The notes under the pieces were generated by a model. The model worked only from the letters and a program-made list of their open reading frames with translations. It was not told the DNA's origin and searched no databases. This document shows, piece after piece, positions 1 through 5,447 of a stretch of 5,607 nt of DNA. Position 1 is the first letter of the stretch; each line of letters begins with the position of its first letter. The stretch is from Collinsella sp. (GTDB lineage Bacteria > Actinomycetota > Coriobacteriia > Coriobacteriales > Coriobacteriaceae). The stretch is from positions 1 to 5,607 of the forward strand of contig JAIJJM010000160.1 in assembly GCA_022728415.1 (NCBI GenBank), read 5' to 3'. The position numbers and the translations under genes were made by a program.

Positions 1-1485
1 TACAACCCTGCCGCCGACCCCAGCCGCGTGTACTACGGCACCGACACCCGCGTGTTCTCGCTGCTGCTGGGTGCCTGGATGGCCTTTATCCCCGATCGCG
101 ACCTGGCGCCGGTGCGTCTCGCCCATCGCCTAGGACTCGACCGCCTAGTTCGTGCTGCCAAGCGCGGTAAGCTCGACAAGAACGCCAAGAGCGGGCATGA
201 CGAGAAGACCGATTCCGCAGCCGAGGCCGCCCCGGCACAGCCAAACGCCCTCGTGCGCTTTTGGTCCTCGCCCGCATCCATCGATGTGTTGGGCGTCGTA
301 GGCCTGGTTGGCCTTGCCGCCATGGTCGCGCTCACCAACGGCTACACCGCGTTCCAGTATCGCGGCGGCACGCTATTATGCTCCATCCTCACGCTCATGG
401 TCATCGCGGCCTGCGTGCAGCCCCAGGGAATGGTCGCGCGCGCTCTTGCCGCCGAGCCGCTCGTGTGGGTTGGCAAGCGCTCGTACAGCATCTACCTGTG
501 GCACTATCCGCTGCTGTTGCTTATGAACCCGGTCGCCAACATCAACGATACGCCCTGGTGGCAGTACATTTTGCAGGTGCTGCTAGTGGTCGCCGTAGCA
601 GAGTGCTGCTATCGCTTTATCGAGACGCCGTTTAGAAAGGGCGCCTTTGGGCGCACCGTATCCGAGTTCCGCGATGGCACAACCACGCCCGCCAATTGGG
701 CACGCGCGCATATTCCCGTGTGCGCCACTTGCGGCATCGTGCTTGTTATCGCACTGGGCGGTCTGATCTTTGTGCCGGAGACCTCAGCACTGAGCGGTGA
801 GGGCGCCGAAGTCCTCAACAAGGAAGCCAAGAACACCGCGCCCACCGACCAGCAGGCGGCCGACGGCACCGACAAGGACAACGACGGCTTCCCCGATGGC
901 TCCTACGACCTGTTGATGATCGGTGACTCCGTGTCGTTGCGCGCCGTTGATTCCTTCGACGGCGTGTTCCCGCACAGCCATATCGACGCCGAAAAGGGCC
1001 GCCAGTTCGATGCGGGCCGTGCGACATTTGAGGGCTATCTCCAACAGAACCTTGCCGGCAAGATCGTGGTCTTTGCGCTGGGCACCAACGGCTTGGTAAC
1101 CGACGACCAGATCGACGCCATCATGGCCGATGCAGGAGATAAGCGTATTGTGGTGTTTGTGAACACGCGCAGCCCGCAGCCGTGGGTTAGCTCTACCAAT
1201 CAGGCCATCGCCAACGCCGCCACGCGCTACAAGAACGTGCGCGTTATCGACTGGTACGGATACAGCGCCAACCGCAACGACCTGTTCGACGGCGACGGCA
1301 CGCACCTGTCGGCCACCGGCGTAACCGAGTACCTCAACCTCATCCACGATGCGGTCAAGAAAGACCTGCCCGTGCACCCCGAGGACCACGTCAACGATCC
1401 GCAGCCGGCAGCTGTCAAGTCCGCCGCCGACGCACTCGTCAATGCCCTCGCCTACAAGCCACACAAGCTGGGCACCGACAAGTAA
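1..1485 (+). CDS. Membrane O-acyltransferase with C-terminal SGNH domain (OatA/OafA-like), 5' truncated
   Basis: Seen: reading frame 1 is open from base 1 (YNPAADPSRV...), so the GTG at 28 is internal and the gene begins upstream of the window; 494 residues are visible. The visible part covers the last membrane helices of an acyltransferase-3 domain (hydrophobic near 17-30, 93-112, 122-140, 188-208), including the family-typical SYSIYLWHYP (161-170). A final helix (238-258) leads into an extracytoplasmic SGNH hydrolase-like domain (about 303-450). Its candidate catalytic Ser310 lies in IGDS (codon 928-930), the oxyanion Asn363 in GTNG, and Asp432/His435 in DGTH (codons 1294-1305). Known: this architecture moves acetyl groups across the membrane and places them on peptidoglycan or other surface glycans. 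Inferred: substrate unknown; peptidoglycan or a secondary wall polymer is plausible. A charged Lys/Ala-rich loop (about 45-85) interrupts the membrane part, and a tail of about 45 residues follows the SGNH domain. The catalytic His of the acyltransferase-3 domain should lie upstream and cannot be checked. Confidence 0.9.
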   Translation, partial: YNPAADPSRVYYGTDTRVFSLLLGAWMAFIPDRDLAPVRLAHRLGLDRLVRAAKRGKLDKNAKSGHDEKTDSAAEAAPAQPNALVRFWSSPASIDVLGVVGLVGLAAMVALTNGYTAFQYRGGTLLCSILTLMVIAACVQPQGMVARALAAEPLVWVGKRSYSIYLWHYPLLLLMNPVANINDTPWWQYILQVLLVVAVAECCYRFIETPFRKGAFGRTVSEFRDGTTTPANWARAHIPVCATCGIVLVIALGGLIFVPETSALSGEGAEVLNKEAKNTAPTDQQAADGTDKDNDGFPDGSYDLLMIGDSVSLRAVDSFDGVFPHSHIDAEKGRQFDAGRATFEGYLQQNLAGKIVVFALGTNGLVTDDQIDAIMADAGDKRIVVFVNTRSPQPWVSSTNQAIANAATRYKNVRVIDWYGYSANRNDLFDGDGTHLSATGVTEYLNLIHDAVKKDLPVHPEDHVNDPQPAAVKSAADALVNALAYKPHKLGTDK

Positions 1486-1508
1486 CGCGCAGCCAAATCT
1501 GCTTACAC

Positions 1509-1553
1509 CCGCAGGGGGGGGGCGTCGGCTGTGGCCGATGCCCCCCCCTGCGG
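1509..1553 (+). terminator. Long GC hairpin after the acyltransferase gene (possible terminator)
   Basis: The left arm 1509-1529 pairs with 1534-1553 around a TGTG loop (1530-1533). This gives about 20 base pairs with one bulged G and one G-U pair, and includes eight consecutive G-C pairs (nine Gs against eight Cs). It begins 24 bases after the stop codon, where a terminator would be expected. No T tract follows on either strand; the nearest is four Ts at 1570-1573. It may therefore act only as a 3'-end stabiliser or a factor-assisted terminator. Confidence 0.45.
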
Positions 1554-1554
1554 C

Positions 1555-1581
1555 AGTTAGGGACGCTCCTTTTGTACCGGC
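1555..1581 (-). repeat. Solitary diverged copy of the 27-base repeat unit
   Basis: Aligned by eye, these 27 bases match the reverse complement of 5526-5552, one unit of the tandem array at the right end of the window, at 22 of 27 positions without gaps. GGGACG, TCC, TTTT and CCGGC are kept. The match is exactly one repeat period long. It sits directly after the GC hairpin. The relationship is an inference, since short GC-rich matches can occur by chance. Confidence 0.4.
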
Positions 1582-1759
1582 GCACCTGGAAGCACTCCTG
1601 GCGCAGCCAATGAAGACCTCTACGGATGAATTCCAAGCCGCTCCGCCGCCCCAGACATCGTTTCCGCGCCTCGCGCCTGCTCCAACCAATCAAAACACGC
1701 CCCTTTCGCCGCAACCTCAAAGGTCTGTGGGCAAAAAAGGCAAATATGAGTACTGTTAC

Positions 1760-1790
1760 CATTTTAGTAGCAGCCAAAACAACTAAAATG
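1760..1790. other. Perfect 9-bp hairpin inside the inverted-repeat element
   Basis: CATTTTAGT (1760-1768) and ACTAAAATG (1782-1790) are exact reverse complements separated by a 13-base loop. The hairpin abuts the inner end of the left arm, so the element would fold as a long outer stem with this as an inner branch. No gene function is visible. Confidence 0.45.
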
Positions 1791-1848
1791 ACGCCCGAGC
1801 GAACCGTATAACCCCCTAAAGCAGCCAACCTGACTGGTTTAAGGCGTA

Positions 1849-1890
1849 TTGGATTCAGTTTTAATGAACATATTATCTTATATGTTCATT
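1849..1890 (+). promoter_or_regulatory. 11-bp palindrome overlapping a sigma-70-like promoter candidate
   Basis: AATGAACATAT (1863-1873) and ATATGTTCATT (1880-1890) form a perfect 11-base inverted repeat around TATCTT. On the plus strand TTGGAT (1849-1854) and TATTAT (1871-1876) lie 16 bases apart, giving 4/6 and 5/6 matches to the -35 and -10 consensus, so the palindrome covers the -10 box as an operator would. No gene with a good ribosome site follows. The palindrome may simply be an RNA hairpin of the surrounding element. Confidence 0.3.
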
Positions 1891-1986
1891 ATCTTCTTGG
1901 GTGTAAATGCTATTCACTTAGCAACAGTACTCATATTTGGCATTTTTTGTCCACTGCCATATAACTAACACCCTATAGCAGGCAAA

Positions 1987-2017
1987 AATAGGCCGCAGTC
2001 CATCGCTGCGGCCTGTT
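1987..2017 (-). terminator. Intrinsic terminator of the MgtE-like/NRMT operon
   Basis: Read on the minus strand, AGGCCGCAG (2014-2006) pairs with CTGCGGCCT (1998-1990) around a 7-base loop. The stem extends by a G-U and A-T pairs, and a T run follows (complement of AAAAA at 1984-1988). It starts about 20 bases after the stop codon of the transporter gene and has the textbook stem-plus-U-tract form. Confidence 0.85.
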
Positions 2018-2035
2018 CGGAAGCAAAAGCGGGCG

Positions 2036-3298
2036 TTAAGCGCCGTAGCCCATCGCTTGCAGCATAAACATGACGACCGTCAGCACCGTAATCACGCCGA
2101 TAGTCGCCCACGTGAGCACGTTCCATACGCGGCCGTTGCGGTTGGCGCCCATAATGTGGCGATCCGCCGCGATAACCACCTGGAATACCAAGACCACGGG
2201 CAGTAGCACGCCGTTGATGACCTGCGAGGTCATCATAATCTGGAACAGATCGACGCCGGGCATAAGCACCAACACGGCAGAGATACCGATGATGGCCGTA
2301 ATGATGCCGCGGTAAACCGGGGCCTCGTCCCAGCTGCGATCGGCGCCGCGCTCCCAACCAAAAGCCTCGCAGATGGCACTCGACGTAACGCCCGGCAGCA
2401 CGCAGGCAGCCAAAAAACTCGCTGCGACCAGGCCCGAGGCAAACAGTACCGTGGACCACTGGCCCGCGATGGGCTCCAGCGCACGGGCGGCATCGGCGGC
2501 ATCGCTAATCTGAATACCCGCCGGGAACAGCACCGTACCGGTCGTGATGATAATGAAGCCCGCAATAATATCAGCAGCGATCGAGCCGCTCACGGTATCA
2601 ATGCGCTGCAGCACGATGTCGTCCTCGCCCGCATTCTTATCGACCACGTTGTTCTGAGCCAAGAAGATCATCCACGGCGCGATGGTGGTACCGATCGTGG
2701 CGACCACGAGCGACACGTAGCTGGGATCGTTCTGAATATTGGGGACGACCAAGTCGACCGCGACCTCGCCCCAGTTGGGGCCGGCCATAAACGCGGCGAC
2801 GATATAGGTCACGAACACGCAGCTTACCAGCAGCAAAATCTTCTCGATGCGCTGGAAACTGCCCGACATGGTAAGCATCCACACCAGCAGCGCCACGAGC
2901 GGCACCGAGATGCTCGCCGGAACGCCAAACAGAGCAAGGCCGCTCGCGATACCCGCGAACTCCGAGATGGTCACCGCCGTGTTGGCGATCAACAGCGCCG
3001 CCATGGCCAGCACGCTCTTGCGCACGCCAAAGCGCTCGCGAATGAGCGACGCCAAGCCCTTACCCGTGACGCATCCGCAGCGCGCCGCGGTCTCCTGCGT
3101 CACGATAAGCAGCACAGTCATGACGGGAAGCATCCAGAGCATCTTATAGCCATAGCTGGCGCCCGCGCTGGAATACGTGGCGATACCGCCGGCGTCGTTA
3201 CCCGAAAGCGCCGCCAGCAGACCGGGGCCCATAGCGCCAAAGATGGCGGCGATGGTCAGCTTTTGTTTGGTGCTCGGCTTTTGGTTCGTGTTTTGCAC
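2036..3298 (-). CDS. NRAMP-related transporter, probable magnesium importer (NRMT type)
   Basis: This 420-residue protein has the NRAMP (SLC11) fold with about 11 hydrophobic helices, roughly 16-38, 50-70, 95-120, 124-144, 153-173, 194-215, 238-260, 282-304, 330-349, 353-378 and 391-415. Seen: helix 1 reads GPGLLAALSGNDAGG, so the metal-site DPGN is Asp35-Ala-Gly-Gly38. Helix 6 reads IGTTIAPW, so AxxMPH becomes Thr204-Thr-Ile-Ala207-Pro-Trp209. Known: DPGN and MPH coordinate Mn/Fe in classical NRAMPs. Their loss with Asp retained marks the NRMT clade, described as magnesium transporters in Clostridium acetobutylicum and Eggerthella lenta. Inferred: it imports Mg2+ across the cytoplasmic membrane. 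The GTG start at 3298 is chosen because AGGTGG precedes it by 4 bases and family similarity begins right after; an ATG at 3361 would add 21 unrelated residues inside the upstream gene. It lies 8 bases after the MgtE-like gene. Mn2+ or another divalent ion is the main alternative substrate. Confidence 0.9.
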   Translation of the reverse strand: MQNTNQKPSTKQKLTIAAIFGAMGPGLLAALSGNDAGGIATYSSAGASYGYKMLWMLPVMTVLLIVTQETAARCGCVTGKGLASLIRERFGVRKSVLAMAALLIANTAVTISEFAGIASGLALFGVPASISVPLVALLVWMLTMSGSFQRIEKILLLVSCVFVTYIVAAFMAGPNWGEVAVDLVVPNIQNDPSYVSLVVATIGTTIAPWMIFLAQNNVVDKNAGEDDIVLQRIDTVSGSIAADIIAGFIIITTGTVLFPAGIQISDAADAARALEPIAGQWSTVLFASGLVAASFLAACVLPGVTSSAICEAFGWERGADRSWDEAPVYRGIITAIIGISAVLVLMPGVDLFQIMMTSQVINGVLLPVVLVFQVVIAADRHIMGANRNGRVWNVLTWATIGVITVLTVVMFMLQAMGYGA

Positions 3299-3302
3299 GC
3301 GA

Positions 3303-3308
3303 CCACCT
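3303..3308 (-). promoter_or_regulatory. Ribosome binding site of the NRMT gene, overlapping the upstream stop codon
   Basis: AGGTGG (3308-3303) lies 4 bases before the GTG at 3298 and shares its first two bases with the TAG stop (3309-3307) of the MgtE-like gene. Ribosomes finishing the first gene would therefore terminate on the start site of the second. This suggests translational coupling and supports the GTG start. Confidence 0.6.
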
Positions 3309-5151
3309 ATCCCATGACCGATATGGTGAGTAGCACCGCAGAGATGCAGTACGCCACACACGAGATCATGACGGCGATGACGTTCATGGCGGTACCCGAC
3401 GTGTTAAGGTCGTGCTCATCGCGCCAGAACAGCACCATCAGGTAAATCACGGCGCTCATGTTGCCCACCAGGCAGATGATGGCGGCAATGTTAAAGCAGC
3501 CGGTAAAGAGCTGCTCCTCAAACATAGGGCCATCGGGGAACGCGGTGGTGCGCACCAGCTGCGCGCACAGGTAGGTCACGAGCGAAAGAATCAGGCCCAT
3601 ACCCGTGCTCTGGAAGAAGAATCCCAGGTACGGTTTGGGCTCGTCGTCGTGACCGTCGTACTCGAGGAAGTAGTTCTTGACGAACGACACCATGCGCGAG
3701 GCAGCCAGCAGCACGAGCGGCATGGCGCACATGGGGAACACTGCCAGATGCGCGGAGCCCAGCGTCGTCCCCAGCACCGTCGCCATAATGCACGAGGCGA
3801 TGCCCCACACGACAACCCAGTACTGACGATGCACGAACCAGCTGAGCACGTTCGTCGAGTCATCCGATGCGCTATCGCCCGAGCCGACACCGGCGATCTG
3901 CAGGTCCTCCTGATGCTCCTCGGCGATAACGTCCATGGCGTCGTCGAAGGTTACGATACCCAGGATATGACGGTTCTCGTCGCAGACAGGGATGGCAACC
4001 AGGTCGTACTTGGTCATCTCGTCCGTCACGTCTTCCTGGTCCTCGTCGGGCGACACGTAAACCAGATCGCGATAGGCGAGCTGGCCCAGCGTGGCGTCGC
4101 GGTCGGCCACGATCAGCGTGCGCAGCGAAAGCACGCCCGTCAGCATGCCGCTCGGATCCTCGGTATAAACGTAGTAGACACTCTCAAAGTCCTCGTCAAG
4201 TTTGCGAATCGCCTCGATGGCATCGCCGACCGTCGCCGAGGCGGGCAGCGAGACAAACTCCGAGGTCATGATGCGGCCGGCGGTGTTATCCTCGTAGCCC
4301 AGCAGATTACGAATCGCCTTCTCCTCCTTGACGCCCATCAGGCGCAGGAGCTTCTCGGCCTTCTCATAATCGAGCTCGTCGATCAGGTCGGCAGCGTCGT
4401 CCGGGTCCATCATGGCCAGCATCGACGATGCATCCGTGTCGGACAGGCCCTCGAGCATCTCGGTCATGAGCTCATCGTCATCGAACTCCGAAATGGCCTC
4501 GGCGGCTTGGGCGGTATCGAGCTGCGCGAACACCTGCGCGCGCAGGCGCGGGTCGAGCTGCTCGATGATGTCGGCGATGTCGGCAGGATGCAGCTCGCCA
4601 AGCGTCTTGTGCGACACCGAGAGCTGGATGTTCTTAGTTGAGCGATCGAGCAGGTCCATGTAAGACCAGGCGATAATGTCCTCGCCAAGCGGCTTGCCCA
4701 GGTGCTTCATAAAGCTCTCAACGACGTGCTCGAGCGCGGGGCTGATTGCACGCAGCAGACCGCGGGCACCGACCTCGGCACCCAGCAGGCGCAGCTGATT
4801 TTCGCCCGACATGGAGAACTTGATGTCGTTGACGCGCACGACCTTCATGCCCTGTGTATCGACGATCTGCTTATTGAGAACATCGCGCGCCAGCAACAGC
4901 TCGGTCGGCTGCAGATATGAAAAGCGAATGTTGGTGGCAGACGTATTGAGGTACACACCCGTCTCGTCGATACGGTCGACCCATTTGCGCCAGCTGATCA
5001 TAAACGGCGTCTTGCCGGGACCACGGAACGCGAGCGACGTCACGTGCGGAAAAACTTCGCCGGTTGCAATGCCAAAATCGTTAACCACGCCGAGCTTTTC
5101 GCCGTCGACATCCAAGACCGGCAGTTTGAGCATCTCACTCAGATAATTCAA
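3307..5151 (-). CDS. MgtE-like PRC/MgtE_N/CBS protein with non-canonical membrane domain
   Basis: This 614-residue protein is longer than the roughly 450 typical of MgtE. Domains in order: two PRC-barrel-like repeats (about 8-75 and 90-135, each with a DxxG...VND core), an MgtE N domain (about 184-290; LGELHPADIADIIEQLD, then acidic DDAADLIDELD), a CBS pair (about 293-416; MTSEFVSLP, GVLSLRTLIVAD, IPVCDENRHILGIVTFDDAMDV), a Ser/Asp linker and about five membrane helices (443-614). Known: in MgtE the N and CBS domains bind Mg2+ and close the pore when Mg2+ is plentiful. Seen: the membrane domain has no GGNxGxQ motif; the corresponding stretch reads LLAASRMVSF (481-490). By-eye alignment puts SCVAYC where MgtE has its conserved pore Asp. 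Inferred: it is more likely a magnesium-sensing partner of the NRMT encoded 8 bases downstream than a channel. Start: TTG at 5151, preceded by GGGAG with 5-base spacing; a TTG at 5163 has no such site. Automatic annotation would probably call it mgtE. Confidence 0.9.
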   Translation of the reverse strand: MNYLSEMLKLPVLDVDGEKLGVVNDFGIATGEVFPHVTSLAFRGPGKTPFMISWRKWVDRIDETGVYLNTSATNIRFSYLQPTELLLARDVLNKQIVDTQGMKVVRVNDIKFSMSGENQLRLLGAEVGARGLLRAISPALEHVVESFMKHLGKPLGEDIIAWSYMDLLDRSTKNIQLSVSHKTLGELHPADIADIIEQLDPRLRAQVFAQLDTAQAAEAISEFDDDELMTEMLEGLSDTDASSMLAMMDPDDAADLIDELDYEKAEKLLRLMGVKEEKAIRNLLGYEDNTAGRIMTSEFVSLPASATVGDAIEAIRKLDEDFESVYYVYTEDPSGMLTGVLSLRTLIVADRDATLGQLAYRDLVYVSPDEDQEDVTDEMTKYDLVAIPVCDENRHILGIVTFDDAMDVIAEEHQEDLQIAGVGSGDSASDDSTNVLSWFVHRQYWVVVWGIASCIMATVLGTTLGSAHLAVFPMCAMPLVLLAASRMVSFVKNYFLEYDGHDDEPKPYLGFFFQSTGMGLILSLVTYLCAQLVRTTAFPDGPMFEEQLFTGCFNIAAIICLVGNMSAVIYLMVLFWRDEHDLNTSGTAMNVIAVMISCVAYCISAVLLTISVMG

Positions 5152-5156
5152 TGGTG

Positions 5157-5161
5157 CTCCC
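5157..5161 (-). promoter_or_regulatory. Ribosome binding site deciding the TTG start at 5151
   Basis: GGGAG (5161-5157) is followed by CACCA and then TTG at 5151-5149. The in-frame TTG at 5163 overlaps this site and has no Shine-Dalgarno sequence of its own, so the shorter protein is preferred. A TTG start for a well-equipped ribosome site may hold expression low. Confidence 0.6.
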
Positions 5162-5261
5162 AATCATTATTCCTACGGACCGCGCGACCATGCCGGCACG
5201 CCATCCGTGGACTTTTAGATATGTATACGCATGCGCAGGCGGCACACCGCTCGGCGCTCAC

Positions 5262-5296
5262 ACCCCATGCACACGCAGAAAGCACCTGCATGGGGT
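5262..5296 (-). other. Perfect 10-bp hairpin in the operon leader
   Basis: On the minus strand ACCCCATGCA (5296-5287) and TGCATGGGGT (5271-5262) pair perfectly around a 15-base loop. It is the strongest single stem between promoter and start codon and lies about 110 bases before the TTG. No T tract follows, so by itself it is not an intrinsic terminator. Confidence 0.55.
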
Positions 5297-5364
5297 CATC
5301 GACTGTATGGTCGAGGTTTGGATTTCACCTGCAACCTTTCTCTTGACCCTCATTAACCGCAGTA

Positions 5365-5373
5365 ACTATATCA
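5365..5373 (-). promoter_or_regulatory. Extended -10 promoter candidate for the operon
   Basis: On the minus strand TGATATAGT combines an extended -10 TGn with a 5/6 match to TATAAT (TATAGT, 5370-5365). No good -35 box lies 16-18 bases upstream, which is tolerated when the extended -10 is present. The predicted start is near 5358, the only reasonable promoter-like signal I see between the repeat array and the gene. A weaker alternative is TTGGTA...CATAAA about 40 bases upstream. Confidence 0.35.
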
Positions 5374-5447
5374 TCAGCATCGCGCTGCGGTACCGAATTT
5401 ATGCGCTGCACACTGCAGGCATACCAAACGCTGACGTATCCGTGACA

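Larger units (their letters stand above)
1727..1954. repeat. 228-base element bounded by imperfect 33/34-base inverted repeats
   Basis: The left arm 1727-1759 and right arm 1921-1954 are reverse complements apart from a few mismatches and one indel. The inner 17 bases are perfect (1741-1757 against 1923-1939, right-arm reading aacagtactcatatttg), and both outer ends keep the six-T/six-A run and a GTGG/CCAC edge. The interior (1760-1920) is AT-rich with two further hairpins. No target-site duplication is evident at the edges and no transposase is encoded. The structure suits a miniature inverted-repeat element, or an intergenic RNA that folds end to end. The inverted repeat is seen; its nature is inference. 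Confidence 0.6.
1486..2035. other. Convergent intergenic region, no convincing gene
   Basis: These 550 bases separate the ends of two convergent transcription units. They contain a GC-rich hairpin (1509-1553), one diverged 27-base repeat unit (1555-1581), an inverted-repeat-bounded element (1727-1954) and the terminator of the minus-strand operon (1987-2017). In 1582-1726 I see nothing supportable: it is C-rich and open in several frames, but no frame gives a protein I recognise. Base composition falls abruptly from GC-rich to AT-rich near 1730 and stays AT-rich to about 1990. That fits an inserted or non-coding element rather than a decayed gene. Confidence 0.7.
5152..5358 (-). promoter_or_regulatory. 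Long structured 5' leader of the magnesium operon
   Basis: If transcription starts near 5358, the leader is about 205 bases. On the minus strand it offers, in order: AGGTT/AACCT (5 bp), TCGAC/GTCGA (5 bp), a perfect 10-bp stem (5262-5296), a two-part stem GCGC/GCGC plus GCGG/CCGC (5233-5257), and ACGGA/TCCGT (5175-5208) ending 14 bases before the ribosome site. Leaders of bacterial magnesium transporter genes often contain Mg2+-responsive RNA. The conserved M-box core (AGGTGAGGCTCCT) is absent, so this is not a recognisable M-box. Function is inferred from position and folding potential only. Confidence 0.4.

Noticed and set aside
784..1689. 301-codon open frame on the minus strand
   Set aside because: It is antisense to the SGNH domain of the acyltransferase, has low-complexity Val/Gly/Arg content and no recognisable motif.
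1746..1811. 21-codon frame (MSTVTILVAAKTTKM...) with an AAAAAAGG ribosome-like site
   Set aside because: The frame and the purine run are both part of the left inverted-repeat arm and hairpin. With no conservation data the structural explanation is simpler.
1439..1828. 129-codon minus-strand frame spanning the convergent intergenic region
   Set aside because: It runs across the GC hairpin, the repeat unit and the inverted-repeat arm, with an Arg-rich product. The hydrophobic start is simply the arm of the inverted repeat.
3299..3361. Upstream ATG start at 3361 for the NRMT gene
   Set aside because: It would add 21 residues unlike any NRAMP and overlap the end of the upstream gene. The GTG at 3298 has a good ribosome site.
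3412..4641. 409-codon open frame on the plus strand
   Set aside because: It lies wholly antisense to the MgtE-like gene, whose sensor domains are clear. Its His/Arg/Gln/Val-rich product resembles no family and is a by-product of high GC at third positions.
5152..5358. M-box (ykoK) magnesium riboswitch in the operon leader
   Set aside because: Expected from gene function and looked for on the minus strand. Only isolated fragments such as AGGTGA and CCATACAGT occur; the conserved AGGTGAGGCTCCT core and the GCTGCC block are missing.
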